Origin: Sutcliffiella halmapala
GTDB lineage: Bacteria > Bacillota > Bacilli > Bacillales > Bacillaceae_I
Assembly: GCF_002019665.1 (NCBI RefSeq)
Contig: NZ_KV917375.1
Location: forward strand, 969,390-1,033,389
Direction: 5' to 3'
DNA: 64,000 nucleotides
Shown here piece by piece: positions 34,782-44,116 of this stretch. Each line of letters starts with the position of its first letter. Positions within the stretch are counted from its first letter, which is position 1. The translations under genes and the position numbers were made by a program. The notes beneath the pieces are model-generated. The model was not told the origin of the DNA and made no database searches. It worked only from the letters and a program-made list of their open reading frames with translations.

Positions 34782-34985
34782 ATGGGGAAATTATTGCGGC
34801 AGGCTGTAGAAAATAGACGGATAGAATTAATAAACAAACTTATTTATTTTCAAGTTTTTAAAAAAGAAGATCAACACTTATTTGAGTTATCTTTAACAGA
34901 CTTAGAAAACGAATATAAAAAAATTCAGTCGTATGTACATCCGCATGATGATATGGGTTCGATTCAATGGGTTAACAGAAAGTAA
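34782..34985 (+). CDS. FbpA-like small basic protein under SAM riboswitch control
   Basis: A 67-residue protein; ATG 34782 lies after AGGAAAGGAG/GGAG. It resembles the Fur-regulated basic protein A (FbpA) family: GKLLRQAVENRRIELINKLI, then FELSLTDLENEYKKIQ. FbpA in B. subtilis is a small helper of the iron-sparing FsrA response and is Fur-controlled. Here the only visible control is the SAM riboswitch, so it probably responds to methionine/SAM supply. No Fur box is seen between promoter and start. There is no other gene in the transcript. The family link is moderately sure. Confidence 0.75.
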   Translation: MGKLLRQAVENRRIELINKLIYFQVFKKEDQHLFELSLTDLENEYKKIQSYVHPHDDMGSIQWVNRK

Positions 34986-35011
34986 TAGAAGTAGAAAAAT
35001 TTGCTGGTCTT

Positions 35012-35100
35012 GGCTACCCTGAAAATACGGTGACTCCTTTGAACACCTTGATGATTTCCGTTCCTGGTGTTCACTTTCTGAGGGATGGGCAAGCTCCGGG
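35012..35100 (+). repeat. Dispersed repeat, copy B
   Basis: Blocks GGCTACCCTGAAAATA, CCTTTGAACACCTTGATG, ATTTCCGTTCCTGGTG and TCACTTTCTGAGGG follow in the same order as in the copies at 9315 and 54201. It lies in the non-coding stretch between the FbpA-like gene and cotA. Confidence 0.7.
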
Positions 35101-35217
35101 ATTCAGCGGCTAAAGAACCTATTACTCCGCTCGGCGATAACTCAACATTTTAAAAAGAATTATCTTAGCGCTGGATGAATATTGTTATGGGAGAGCAAAT
35201 ATCAAGGGGGTATATCA

Positions 35218-36768
35218 ATGAAGGGGAAGCATGTAATATCAACTCTTGCTAAATTTGTAGACGCCCTCCCGATTCCTTCTATATTAAAGCCAATAAAAAA
35301 AGATGCTACTTTTACTTATTATGAGGTTAAAATGACAGAATGTAAGCAATCACTCCATAGGGATCTAAAGGAAACAACTATTTGGGGTTATGAAGGCTGT
35401 TATCCTGGTCCAACGATTGAAGTGGAAAGTGGAGAGCAAGTTTTTATTAAATGGATGAACAATCTCCCGAAAAAACATTTACTACCTGTCGATTTTACTG
35501 TGCATGGGGCTCATAAAGATGTTCCAGAAGTTCGAACGGTTGTACATGTTCATGGTGCTAGTGTGGAGGCAGAGAGCGATGGGTATCCAGAGGCTTGGTT
35601 TACTAGAAACTTCGAACAAGTAGGTCCATATTTTATGAAAGAGGTTTATCAATACGATAACTACATGGACCCATGTACACTTTGGTATCACGATCACGCA
35701 CTTGGTATTACTCGCCTGAATGTTTATGCCGGTCTAGCTGGCTTTTATCTTATTAAAAATAAGTGGGAACGTTCTTTGAATTTACCGACTAGTGAGTATG
35801 ATATCCCGCTGCTTATCCAAGACAGAACTTTTCATGATGACGGTTCGCTTTTTTATCCTAATCAGCCAGATAATCCCGTACCAGAATTGGAGACTTCTGT
35901 TGTCCCTGAGTTTTTTGGAAATACTATTTTAGTAAACGGGAAGGTATGGCCCTATTTAAATGTGGAGCCTCGTAAATATCGTTTTCGAGTTCTTAATGGT
36001 TCCAATAGTCGCTTTTATAGAATAAAGCTTAATTCTGGCCAGCTGATGTATCAAATAGGAACTGATAGCGGGTTCATGGAACATCCAATAGGAATTCGAG
36101 AAATCATTCTTGCTCCTGCCGAAAGAGCAGAGCTCGTCATCGATTTCACCAATCTCGATGGAGAAAGCGTGATAATGACAAATGATGCTCCTGCTCCTTT
36201 TCCGAATGGTGAAAAAGAAAATGAGATTAACGAAGTGTTGGAATTTCGCGTGCAACATCCTCTTCAACATATAGATACTAGTGTAATTCCTCAATTTTTA
36301 GAGAAAATCCCAAAACTAAGCATGCAATCCGTTTCGAAAAAACGATTTTTGACTTTAGACCATACATTAGATAAATATGGTCGTGAGCTGATGTTATTAG
36401 ATAATAAAGATTGGGATGCTCCGATATCAGAAATACCAAAACTAGGGAGTACGGAAGTTTGGTACCTGATCAACTTAACACCAGATACACACCCTATTCA
36501 TATTCACTTAATTGATTTTCAAATTCTTAGTCGGAGAGAGTTTGATGTCGACCGATATCTGCGAGAGAAGATCATACATTATACAGGTCCAGTACTTCCG
36601 CCAGAGCCCCAAGAGTCTGGTAGGAAGGATACAGTAAGAGCTAATCCTAATCAAGTAACAGAGATTATCATGAAATTTGGTCCATATTGTGGGCTATATG
36701 TCTGGCATTGTCACATGTTAGAGCATGAGGATTATGAGATGATGCGGCCGTATGTCGTTATTCGATAA
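35218..36768 (+). CDS. cotA: CotA-type multicopper oxidase (spore coat laccase/bilirubin oxidase)
   Basis: A 516-residue multicopper oxidase; ATG 35218 follows AAGGGGG. All copper motifs are seen: HVHG, WYHDHA, HPIHIHL and the C-terminal HCHMLEHEDYEMM, giving the trinuclear centre and the type 1 copper with axial Met. No signal peptide, as in CotA of B. subtilis (513 residues), which is assembled in the outer spore coat and makes brown pigment. A sigma-K promoter is expected but not identified. Confidence 0.93.
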   Translation: MKGKHVISTLAKFVDALPIPSILKPIKKDATFTYYEVKMTECKQSLHRDLKETTIWGYEGCYPGPTIEVESGEQVFIKWMNNLPKKHLLPVDFTVHGAHKDVPEVRTVVHVHGASVEAESDGYPEAWFTRNFEQVGPYFMKEVYQYDNYMDPCTLWYHDHALGITRLNVYAGLAGFYLIKNKWERSLNLPTSEYDIPLLIQDRTFHDDGSLFYPNQPDNPVPELETSVVPEFFGNTILVNGKVWPYLNVEPRKYRFRVLNGSNSRFYRIKLNSGQLMYQIGTDSGFMEHPIGIREIILAPAERAELVIDFTNLDGESVIMTNDAPAPFPNGEKENEINEVLEFRVQHPLQHIDTSVIPQFLEKIPKLSMQSVSKKRFLTLDHTLDKYGRELMLLDNKDWDAPISEIPKLGSTEVWYLINLTPDTHPIHIHLIDFQILSRREFDVDRYLREKIIHYTGPVLPPEPQESGRKDTVRANPNQVTEIIMKFGPYCGLYVWHCHMLEHEDYEMMRPYVVIR

Positions 36769-36840
36769 CATCCTATATCTAGAAAATGGTGAATATTCTA
36801 GAGTGATTATAGGAAAAACTTCTAGGGAATGTAACTTTTT

Positions 36841-36882
36841 AAGTGTCTGTATCCATGGTAATAGAGGCTGGATACAGACACT
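36841..36882. terminator. Bidirectional terminator between cotA and gerC
   Basis: AAGTGTCTGTATCC pairs perfectly with GGATACAGACACTT around 14 bases, between convergent genes; a T run (CTTTTT) precedes and is weak after. Confidence 0.8.
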
Positions 36883-36891
36883 TATCTCCAA

Positions 36892-38070
36892 TTAATTATT
36901 AATATTCACCCCATAATCGGCTATATTGATATCTACCTTATAATTAATAGAAGTCTGACTAAAAATATTGTCCCAATCATTTTTGTGATCTGCCCAATAC
37001 TTTGGATACTTAATCCTTACGTAATCATGAAAACCAATAACGTCTACTTGTAATTCTTGTTGAATTTTCACGAGGCTATTTTTAATTTCTTCTTTAACCT
37101 TTTCTTGAATAAGCTTCTTTAGTTTTTTTATATTTTCTTCTTTTGTAATATCATCAGTTTCAGCTAGTATTTCGGTTATGATGCCGTCTAACTTCACTTT
37201 TACATCAAAAGAAAGTTGTCCATTTTCTAAAATAGGTATTACTTTACTTTTTATATCCTCAAGTTCATATATAATAACTTCTTCTGTTTCTTCTTCAAAG
37301 ATCTTGACGATCCCACCATCTGTGGAAGCGGTTAACCATGTGACACCAACTAAATCTTCTTCATCTAAAAATCCGACAAGAGATAAGGTACTACCTTTTA
37401 TAACAGCCGCTCCTGTCATTTTAATTTCCTGGTTACTTAATATAACATTTTGTAATAAAAAGCTAGTTTGTGATACAAGCTTAGCATTGGTTTTTGCGAG
37501 GGTCATTCGTTCTATTAACTTATTTGATTTTTCTGTATGTTCTGAAATGTCGAATATATGGAGTGATGGAATGTCATCAGTTTCCATATAATCAAGCAGT
37601 TCTTTCGCTAATCCGTCAGTAACCATTACAAGGCAACTCAGTCGAGCTTCAGGGTCACGGAAGAAGAAATCTAGTATTTCTCTAACATTTCGATCTCTTA
37701 ATACTTCACTGCTTATTAAAATAATGCGCTGGTGCTGCCCGTTTAAAATATTCTTTCGTTTAAGAATGACGTCTCGGGCTGTTTCAAGAAAAGAGGAACC
37801 CGTTTCCTCTACATTCCGGTAGGGTTTAGCCGAATCCGAGGACTCGTTAATACTTTGCTTGTGATTTATTTTCGCAAGTTGATAAGTGACAGTTAATAAT
37901 TGCTCGTCAGTTCCCGCATGCTGTTGGAGGTCATCCTGTACTACATCTACTCCAATTCCAATAATCATATCTAATTTTTCGATATCTTTTGAACTCCAGC
38001 ATCCTGTAAGAAGTACAACGGTGAAAAGAATTGGTAAAGCAAGTTTAATAATGGTTTTAGACTGCTTCAT
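36892..38070 (-). CDS. Spore germination lipoprotein, Ger(x)C family
   Basis: A 392-residue GerC-type subunit. Signal peptide and lipobox LTGC (C23), then the N-terminal block SSKDIEKLDMIIGIGVDVV and a C-terminal domain ending with an amphipathic region. It overlaps the preceding gerB gene by ATGA. GerC lipoproteins complete the GerA/B/C receptor on the inner spore membrane facing the cortex. Confidence 0.93.
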   Translation of the reverse strand: MKQSKTIIKLALPILFTVVLLTGCWSSKDIEKLDMIIGIGVDVVQDDLQQHAGTDEQLLTVTYQLAKINHKQSINESSDSAKPYRNVEETGSSFLETARDVILKRKNILNGQHQRIILISSEVLRDRNVREILDFFFRDPEARLSCLVMVTDGLAKELLDYMETDDIPSLHIFDISEHTEKSNKLIERMTLAKTNAKLVSQTSFLLQNVILSNQEIKMTGAAVIKGSTLSLVGFLDEEDLVGVTWLTASTDGGIVKIFEEETEEVIIYELEDIKSKVIPILENGQLSFDVKVKLDGIITEILAETDDITKEENIKKLKKLIQEKVKEEIKNSLVKIQQELQVDVIGFHDYVRIKYPKYWADHKNDWDNIFSQTSINYKVDINIADYGVNINN

Positions 38071-39158
38071 CTATTTATCCTCCTCAAATAGGAGATAGAT
38101 AATAAAAGAATTGGTAAAATACCGAATAAAAGAATCGCTGCATTTCCTAGCATGTCTCCTAAGGAGAAGATTTGATGTAGATCTTTAGGAAGCATGGAAA
38201 TAATAAAAACAATGGGAAGCAGGGCATACATAAAGTATTTTATATTTTTATTAAATATCTGGGAAAGTCCTAATGATGCAGCAAAAAGTGTGATAGAAGT
38301 AGTAGCGAATATTTGTAAAATCCAAACTATCAGAAACAAAGAGTCGTATCTTTCAAAGAATATACCTGGGAACTCAAAGGATCGTATTAAGGTAATCGTA
38401 GGCCAAGTTAAGTTGCTAACACCTTCCACCGATAAAGCGCCTATAACAATAACAACAGTTATTAGATAGAAAATCATTGGCATTAATACTCCAATTAATA
38501 CAATTTTTTTCCCCTTATTTTTGTCAGTTAGAAAGACAGAGAGGATGATCATTATTTCAATTCCTATGTAAGACAGAGATGTAGTTTTTATACCTTTTAG
38601 TACAGGAACAATTCCATTTCCTAAAACAGGACGTAAATTATTTAATTCAAATAAACCTAGACTCAACAAGGCTAGAAATATGAAAATAAATACAGTTAAG
38701 GGGAAGATGATTTGAAACATACGTGCAATGGAATTAATTCCATCAATGTTTAAATAGAGAGTAAGCCAAAGAAACAAAATGATGAGAATTTGAACTGGAG
38801 TACCCTCAAGTAGATATGTTTCTGTTACCTCTGCCATAACCCTTACTTCAAAACTAGATAATGTAATGAAATAACCAATCATGAATAATCCAAGAATGAT
38901 GCCTAGAAATTTCCCAACAATATTTTTACAGTATTGATAATAGGTTTTGTTCGGATATCTATTGTTAAGTTTTAAAATTATTAACCCTGCTGCTATTGGG
39001 AAGATGCTACTAATTAAAATGGTAATCCAAATGTCAGGAGTTCCTACCTCGGCAGCAGCAGTCCTTGGTAACGTTAATATGCCTACACCAAGTATATAAT
39101 TGATGATTATAATGATTGCTTGAGTAGGATTAATAATTGCCTGGCGATGTGTACTCAT
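38067..39158 (-). CDS. Spore germination permease-like subunit, GerAB family
   Basis: A 363-residue membrane protein, about ten helices, of the APC-type GerB (spore permease) family: the N-terminal GVGILTLPRTAAAEVGTPD is typical. It is likely the germinant-binding subunit. Second gene of the minus-strand A-B-C operon. GAGAAGGGAC precedes the start. Confidence 0.93.
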   Translation of the reverse strand: MSTHRQAIINPTQAIIIIINYILGVGILTLPRTAAAEVGTPDIWITILISSIFPIAAGLIILKLNNRYPNKTYYQYCKNIVGKFLGIILGLFMIGYFITLSSFEVRVMAEVTETYLLEGTPVQILIILFLWLTLYLNIDGINSIARMFQIIFPLTVFIFIFLALLSLGLFELNNLRPVLGNGIVPVLKGIKTTSLSYIGIEIMIILSVFLTDKNKGKKIVLIGVLMPMIFYLITVVIVIGALSVEGVSNLTWPTITLIRSFEFPGIFFERYDSLFLIVWILQIFATTSITLFAASLGLSQIFNKNIKYFMYALLPIVFIISMLPKDLHQIFSLGDMLGNAAILLFGILPILLLSISYLRRINR

Positions 39159-39195
39159 TTTTTTATTAGTCCCTTCTCATAAGTAATGCCTATTA

Positions 39196-40812
39196 TCACT
39201 TTCGAATAGTGTCATTTGGTTTGATAATTTTCGGCCTTTTTTTCATAGCTGATAATGGTAATCGAATGAAAAGATCCTTCCAATCTCCTAGTTGATATGG
39301 TACTGCTGGGCTAAGATAAGGAACACCAAAACTATTTAAACGAACAAGATGTATACTGAAGAAAAGAAAGAAAATAATCACGCCATATAATCCGAAAGTT
39401 GCTGCAAGAAACATTGCAATAAATCTTAGGATTCTTAATGAGATGCTGAAATTATATTGTGGTAGAGAAAAGGAAGAAATGGCTGTTAAGGCAACAACGA
39501 TGACTGTAACAGGACTTACAATTCCTGCCTGTACAGCAGCATCTCCGATTACTAAGCCCCCAACAATTCCTATGGTTTGTCCAATAGGTTTAGGTAAACG
39601 GAGACCAGCTTCCCTTAAAATTTCAATAGAAACTTCCATTAAGAGGGCTTCAATAAGAATTGGAAATGGAACTCCCTCTCGGGAACTGATAATGGAAATA
39701 GCAAGTTTGGTTGGAATAAGCCCCTGATGAAATGATACAAATGATATATACAAAGCTGGGGTAAATATGGCAATAAAAGATGCAACATATCTTAACATTC
39801 TAATTAAGGAACTGGGAATCCAACGCTCATAGTAATCTTCTGGAGATTGTAAAAACATATTGATAGTCACAGGAACTATTAAAACGAATGGTGTGCCATC
39901 TAATAAAATACCAACCCTTCCCTCAGATAATGCCGCAATAACCCTATCAGGTCGCTCTGTGCTCTGAACTTGAGGAAACAAGGAAAAATTATTTTCTTCT
40001 ATTAACTCCTCCACATAACCAGATTCAGGTAAATTATCAATAGTGATTGTTTTTATTTTATTAATCACATTGTCTACTATCTCTTCATTAGCAATACCAT
40101 TTAAATAGGTAATTACTAATTCTTTTTTAAAACGCTTTCCAACTTGATAGCTGAGAAATCTGAGGTCGGTATTCACACCAGCTTTTCGGAGAAGTGCTAT
40201 ATTATCCATAATATTCTCATTGAATCCAATTCGTGGTCCTCTTACTAGCAATTCAGTGGTAGGCTCTTCTTGATTTCGAGCTTTTGTATCACATGTTTTC
40301 AATATGAAAGCCTTATCGTAATTGTGGAATAATAACGCCGTCTCCCCTTTTAATATTTTTGACGTAATGTTATTTATACAACTTTCTTCATATATTTCGC
40401 TAATGGGTAAGCTGTTTTTTAAATGATTGAATGGTGAGATATCAATATCTATAGTCCATTCAAAAATATCTAACATTAACGGCTCCAATATATTATTATT
40501 AATGACATTTATATCAACTAGGCCCTTTGTAAAGATGATTGCTGCCTCGATGTTTTCCTTTCCAATTACAAATTCTCTTGTGACAATGTCATGACTTACA
40601 CCGATTGCTTTATTGATTGTAGAAATATTATTTGAAAGGTTGTTAGAAAGAACAGATGTGTCTTCCTCCAATATACCGTTTCCTTGTTGAATATTATTAT
40701 TGTACAGCGAAATTAGCTTGGTAATAAATAGGGGGGCAATCAGTGAAATGAGGGCGAAAACGTATATATTTGTTTCAGGAATAAATTTTTTTATCATTTC
40801 AAAATATTGCAA
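39196..40812 (-). CDS. Spore germination protein, GerAA family
   Basis: A 538-residue GerA-type subunit. TTG 40812 has AGGAGG seven bases ahead. A soluble N-terminal domain (about 90-340) is followed by a membrane part of four to five helices with the family blocks EGRVGILLDGTPFVL, LPKPIGQTIGIVGGLVIGDAAVQAG. An extra hydrophobic stretch (about 12-33) stands at the very N-terminus, not usual in GerAA. First gene of the operon. GerA subunits are thought to form the ion channel of the receptor. Confidence 0.93.
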   Translation of the reverse strand: MQYFEMIKKFIPETNIYVFALISLIAPLFITKLISLYNNNIQQGNGILEEDTSVLSNNLSNNISTINKAIGVSHDIVTREFVIGKENIEAAIIFTKGLVDINVINNNILEPLMLDIFEWTIDIDISPFNHLKNSLPISEIYEESCINNITSKILKGETALLFHNYDKAFILKTCDTKARNQEEPTTELLVRGPRIGFNENIMDNIALLRKAGVNTDLRFLSYQVGKRFKKELVITYLNGIANEEIVDNVINKIKTITIDNLPESGYVEELIEENNFSLFPQVQSTERPDRVIAALSEGRVGILLDGTPFVLIVPVTINMFLQSPEDYYERWIPSSLIRMLRYVASFIAIFTPALYISFVSFHQGLIPTKLAISIISSREGVPFPILIEALLMEVSIEILREAGLRLPKPIGQTIGIVGGLVIGDAAVQAGIVSPVTVIVVALTAISSFSLPQYNFSISLRILRFIAMFLAATFGLYGVIIFFLFFSIHLVRLNSFGVPYLSPAVPYQLGDWKDLFIRLPLSAMKKRPKIIKPNDTIRK

Positions 40813-40926
40813 TGTTGAACCTCCTAAAGCTAGAAGAGAGGATATATATAGTTTATAATACTCTCATTATATTCCTGTTTATTCTTGCTAAAATATCTAA
40901 AATTATACGTTAATTCATTCTAAACA

Positions 40927-40960
40927 AAAACCCCTGTGGCAAAATGCCACAGGGGTTAAA
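40927..40960 (-). terminator. Terminator after the intracellular protease gene
   Basis: AACCCCTGTGGC pairs with GCCACAGGGGTT around ATTTT, then TTTTGTTTA on the minus strand. It separates the protease gene from the ger operon. Confidence 0.92.
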
Positions 40961-40975
40961 AAGAGTAATTATATG

Positions 40976-41944
40976 TTATACACCAATAGAATCTACTACG
41001 TTCTCTTGCCTTAGGTATTCGGCTAACAATTCAGGTGCAGTTAAATAAATGAGACCATTTCCTTCCAAGCTCTTCGGATAGCCAAGAGGGATGGTTCTTT
41101 TTATAAGTTGGGCATAAATTTCAGGCTCTGAGAGTATGCGTTCAAAGTCTGTTTCAGCTTGTTTTTTGATTAAGGCAAGCGCACCTGCTACATGTGGTGC
41201 GGACATGGATGTTCCACTAAAGACGGCGTATCGACCACCTGGTACAGTCGAGATAATTTTTTCACCGGGTGCAACAACATCTATTTCATTGTTAGAGTTT
41301 GTAAAATAAGAAGATTGTCGCTGAAGATTCACAGCTCCAACTGCAATTACTTCAGTGTAGCCAGCAGGATAGGAGAACTCTTCTGTAGAGTGATTTCCAT
41401 CACCTTCATTACCAGCTGCACATACGACTAATATTTGCTTTTCAACTGCTACTTTTATCACATCATGTAGCTCTGGAACGTCAAGTGGCCCACCTAGCGA
41501 CATGGAAATTATATCTACTTTTTCGTTAATTGCATAGTCGAGGGCATTGATTATCCATTCATATTCTCCAGAACCTTCTTCACCTGCGAGTGCTTTGAGT
41601 ATGATTAACTTTACTTCTGGAGCGACTCCAATTACACCAGACTCTGCGTTTGTAGCAGCAATCGTTCCAGCAACATGTGTCCCATGTCCATTGTAATCGG
41701 TAAATACCTCAGGATCTCCATTATCATCATCAGTAAAATTGCGACCGGAGATTATTCTTCCCGCTAAATCAGGGTGCTGTGTATCGCAGCCAGTGTCAAT
41801 AACGGCAATTACGACATTTTCCCCTTTAAATCCTTGATTCCATAGGGCAGGTGCTTGAATTAAATCAATACCCTCAGGAATTTGCTGTGTCTCAAATAAT
41901 TGATTATCAACTTTGTACGGAATTAAATGTACTAACTTTTCCAT
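40976..41944 (-). CDS. Intracellular subtilisin-like serine protease (ISP)
   Basis: A 322-residue S8 protease; ATG 41944 is favoured, AGGAGG being seven bases ahead. It has no signal peptide but an N-terminal extension with LIPYKV (residues 7-12), the autoinhibitory ISP propeptide. The catalytic triad is D50 (VIDTG), H87 (NGHGTHVAG) and S246 (GTSMSAPHVAG), with the oxyanion Asn in AAGNEG. ISPs degrade intracellular protein in late growth and sporulation; the propeptide is removed by the enzyme itself. Confidence 0.93.
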   Translation of the reverse strand: MEKLVHLIPYKVDNQLFETQQIPEGIDLIQAPALWNQGFKGENVVIAVIDTGCDTQHPDLAGRIISGRNFTDDDNGDPEVFTDYNGHGTHVAGTIAATNAESGVIGVAPEVKLIILKALAGEEGSGEYEWIINALDYAINEKVDIISMSLGGPLDVPELHDVIKVAVEKQILVVCAAGNEGDGNHSTEEFSYPAGYTEVIAVGAVNLQRQSSYFTNSNNEIDVVAPGEKIISTVPGGRYAVFSGTSMSAPHVAGALALIKKQAETDFERILSEPEIYAQLIKRTIPLGYPKSLEGNGLIYLTAPELLAEYLRQENVVDSIGV

Positions 41945-42286
41945 CACAACGCCTCCTAATCATTTTTTCTAATAGAGAAACTAGAGACAGGTACATGTGT
42001 AACTTACTGAAAATTCTATCAAATGTATTAATAGAGTAACAAGGGCCAAAAAGACTAGTAGAATGCAGATAACAATCGTAGTTCAAAAAGTCCACTTCAC
42101 AGATTAGAAAATAGCTTCTTTCTGATAATCAAAAAAGATTACATTAAGCAGATAAAATTCTGAGGATTTTGTAAAAATGAATGAAATATGAAAATATAAT
42201 ACATCACTGAATTGGAACAAAAAATGGGCTTATCCTTTTAGCTATGTATATTAGGAATAGTTCCATATTAAGGAAGGTGGAGTAAT
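41945..42286. other. Intergenic region between the protease and collagen genes
   Basis: About 340 AT-rich bases. No gene is seen. Promoters for the divergent protease (minus) and collagen (plus) genes should be here; late sporulation promoter boxes could not be set with confidence. Confidence 0.4.
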
Positions 42287-42307
42287 ATGTTAAAGATTAT
42301 GATTTAA
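42287..42307 (+). CDS. Possible six-codon leader peptide (MLKIMI)
   Basis: GGAAGGTGGAG, a strong ribosome binding site, stands six bases before ATG, yet the frame ends after six codons. The real collagen start follows at 42333 with its own site. It may be a translated leader affecting bclB expression, or a chance remnant. Confidence 0.35.
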   Translation: MLKIMI

Positions 42308-42332
42308 ATTACTATGTGGAGGTATATATACG

Positions 42333-43502
42333 TTGGGGATTTATAGAGATAACTGTTCTAGATGTTCAGGTGCAATAAATATTACTTGTAATTGTGGAGG
42401 AAATACTAATGGTGGCGGGGGTGTTGGTGTACCAGGTGCACCAGGTGTATCAGGTCCGGCTGGCCCGGCTGGTCCACAAGGTGTGGCTGGCCCAGCAGGC
42501 CCACAAGGTGTGGCTGGTCCTGCTGGATCGCAAGGAATTCCAGGGGCAGCAGGACCAGCTGGGGCAACCGGTCCGGTAGGTCCACAAGGAGAAGCGGGTC
42601 CACAAGGAGAAATAGGTCCACAAGGAGAAGCAGGTCCACAAGGAGAAATAGGTCCACAAGGAGAAGCAGGTCCACAAGGAGAAATAGGTCCACAAGGAGA
42701 AACAGGTCTACAGGGAGAAGTTGGTCCACAAGGGGAAGCAGGTCCACAGGGAGAAGTCGGCCCACAAGGAGAAGCTGGTCCCCAGGGAGAAGCTGGTCCC
42801 CAGGGAGAAGCTGGTCCCCAGGGAGAAGCTGGTCCCCAGGGAGAAGCTGGTCCCCAGGGAGAAGCTGGTCCACAAGGAGAAACAGGTCCCCAGGGAGAAG
42901 CAGGTCCACAAGGAGAAGTTGGTCCCCAGGGAGAAGCAGGTCCACAAGGAGAAGCTGGTCCCCAGGGAGAAGCTGGTCCCGCAGGCCTTCCTGGAGCAAG
43001 TGCAATAATTCCGTTTGCATCCGGAACACCTATTGAAGTAGCTACAGTGTTAGGTGGTTTAACAGAAACTATTGGTCTACTTGGATTTGGTAGTTCTGAA
43101 TCTGTAGCACTTGTTTTAGGAGCCCCTCTGACTCTTTCAGGAGCTGGTGGATTATTGAATTTTGCGTTTACATTACCGAGAGAGGGAACAGTTACTTCTA
43201 TAAGTGCATTTTTTAGTGTTTCTTTAGCGCTAGCCTTGAGTCCGGCATTTTCAATTGTAGCAACACTCTATAGTGCAGAGCCGGATAGTGATGAATTTAC
43301 TCCAACAGCAGTAACAATAGAACTGGATCCTGAATTATCCGGATTAGTTAATGTCGGTACTACTGCTAACGGTTTGGCTACAGGTTTTACCGAGACTTTT
43401 CCAGCCGGAACACGATTATTAATGGTGTTTTCTATTGATGTAGGTCCAGGAGTGATTACAAGCGCTACAGGATATGCAAGTGGTAGTATAGCAATAAATT
43501 AG
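42333..43502 (+). CDS. bclB: BclB-like collagen exosporium glycoprotein
   Basis: A 389-residue protein with TTG start after GTGGAGG. Residues 1-31 carry a Cys cluster (CSRC at 8-11, CNCGG at 19-23). Residues 32-223 are about 64 uninterrupted Gly-X-Y triplets, mostly the hexapeptide GPQGEx. Residues 224-389 are the BclB-type C-terminal domain ([29 protein letters not shown]), the trimerising head of such filaments. In B. cereus-group species BclB lies in the exosporium nap. The typical exosporium leader of BclA is not recognisable, so anchoring may use the Cys region. Confidence 0.9.
   Translation: MGIYRDNCSRCSGAINITCNCGGNTNGGGGVGVPGAPGVSGPAGPAGPQGVAGPAGPQGVAGPAGSQGIPGAAGPAGATGPVGPQGEAGPQGEIGPQGEAGPQGEIGPQGEAGPQGEIGPQGETGLQGEVGPQGEAGPQGEVGPQGEAGPQGEAGPQGEAGPQGEAGPQGEAGPQGEAGPQGETGPQGEAGPQGEVGPQGEAGPQGEAGPQGEAGPAGLPGASAIIPFASGTPIEVATVLGGLTETIGLLGFGSSESVALVLGAPLTLSGAGGLLNFAFTLPREGTVTSISAFFSVSLALALSPAFSIVATLYSAEPDSDEFTPTAVTIELDPELSGLVNVGTTANGLATGFTETFPAGTRLLMVFSIDVGPGVITSATGYASGSIAIN
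42579..42974 (+). repeat. 18-bp tandem repeat coding GPQGEx
   Basis: 22 units of 18 bases (residues 83-214). Five consecutive units at 42777-42866 are identical (GGTCCCCAGGGAGAAGCT); others differ at third positions. This shows recent expansion by slippage and copy number probably varies between strains. Confidence 0.92.
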
Positions 43503-43578
43503 TTTTATGCTATAGGATAAAATGAGAAATTGCTTTTTATTTAGTATGAGATGAATAGATAAAATATATTAGTTACTG

Positions 43579-43613
43579 AAAAACAGGTGGTCTATTTCAC
43601 ACCTGTTTTTTTG
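43579..43613 (+). terminator. Terminator after bclB
   Basis: AAAACAGGTG pairs with CACCTGTTTT around a short loop, then TTT. Confidence 0.87.
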
Positions 43614-43749
43614 TGCTTTGTATTTACATAATTGCAGTCAAGCCCTAACCCCGATAAGCCTCAAGTCTTACTTCAAAATATAGCTCAGGCTCATTATAGA
43701 AACATGTGGATGCAGGTAAGATAGAGACATAGAAAGGAGGAAACAACAA

Positions 43750-44100
43750 ATGAAAAAATTCGGCTTGTTTTTAGTAGGTGTTATCGCATTTTGTATATTA
43801 CTCGGAAACATCGGTCCGCTAGTAGGTTTGGCAATTAGCTTAGTCGTTTCCTATTATGCAGTAAAGGAATTTATGAAAACCGATTCCACAGCGAATAAAG
43901 TTTTATGGGGAGTTATCGGATTCATCGCTATTTCGTTCTCCATTGCAAATGTTCCTGCAATTCTAGGTTTAGTAGCAGCGTACATCCTGTATGTTATCTA
44001 TAAAAACTGGAATAAATCAAAAGAAGAAGTAACCGTAGTAGACAGCTCAGACCCATTTACAAACTTTGAGAAGCAATGGAATGCACTAAATAAAAAATAA
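43750..44100 (+). CDS. liaI: LiaI, membrane anchor of LiaH
   Basis: A 116-residue protein with two pairs of hydrophobic helices in the first 85 residues and a polar tail (SSDPFTNFEKQWNALNKK). AAAGGAGG before ATG. It stands 16 bases ahead of a PspA-family gene and upstream of liaFSR, so it is LiaI, which recruits LiaH to the membrane under envelope stress (bacitracin-type antibiotics). Confidence 0.85.
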   Translation: MKKFGLFLVGVIAFCILLGNIGPLVGLAISLVVSYYAVKEFMKTDSTANKVLWGVIGFIAISFSIANVPAILGLVAAYILYVIYKNWNKSKEEVTVVDSSDPFTNFEKQWNALNKK

Positions 44101-44116
44101 AGAGGAGTGGAAAAAC

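Noticed and set aside
42579..42974. Repeat array that could be mistaken for CRISPR
   Set aside because: Units are contiguous 18-mers without spacers, in frame with a collagen protein; no cas genes.
42406..43029. Long open frame on the minus strand in the collagen gene (over 200 codons, Leu/Asp rich)
   Set aside because: It arises from the 18-bp GPQGEx repeat read backwards; low complexity, no ribosome binding site.
43655..43735. LiaR operator ahead of liaI
   Set aside because: An AGTCTTACTT-like stretch is present near 43665, but I could not match both halves of a palindrome with confidence.
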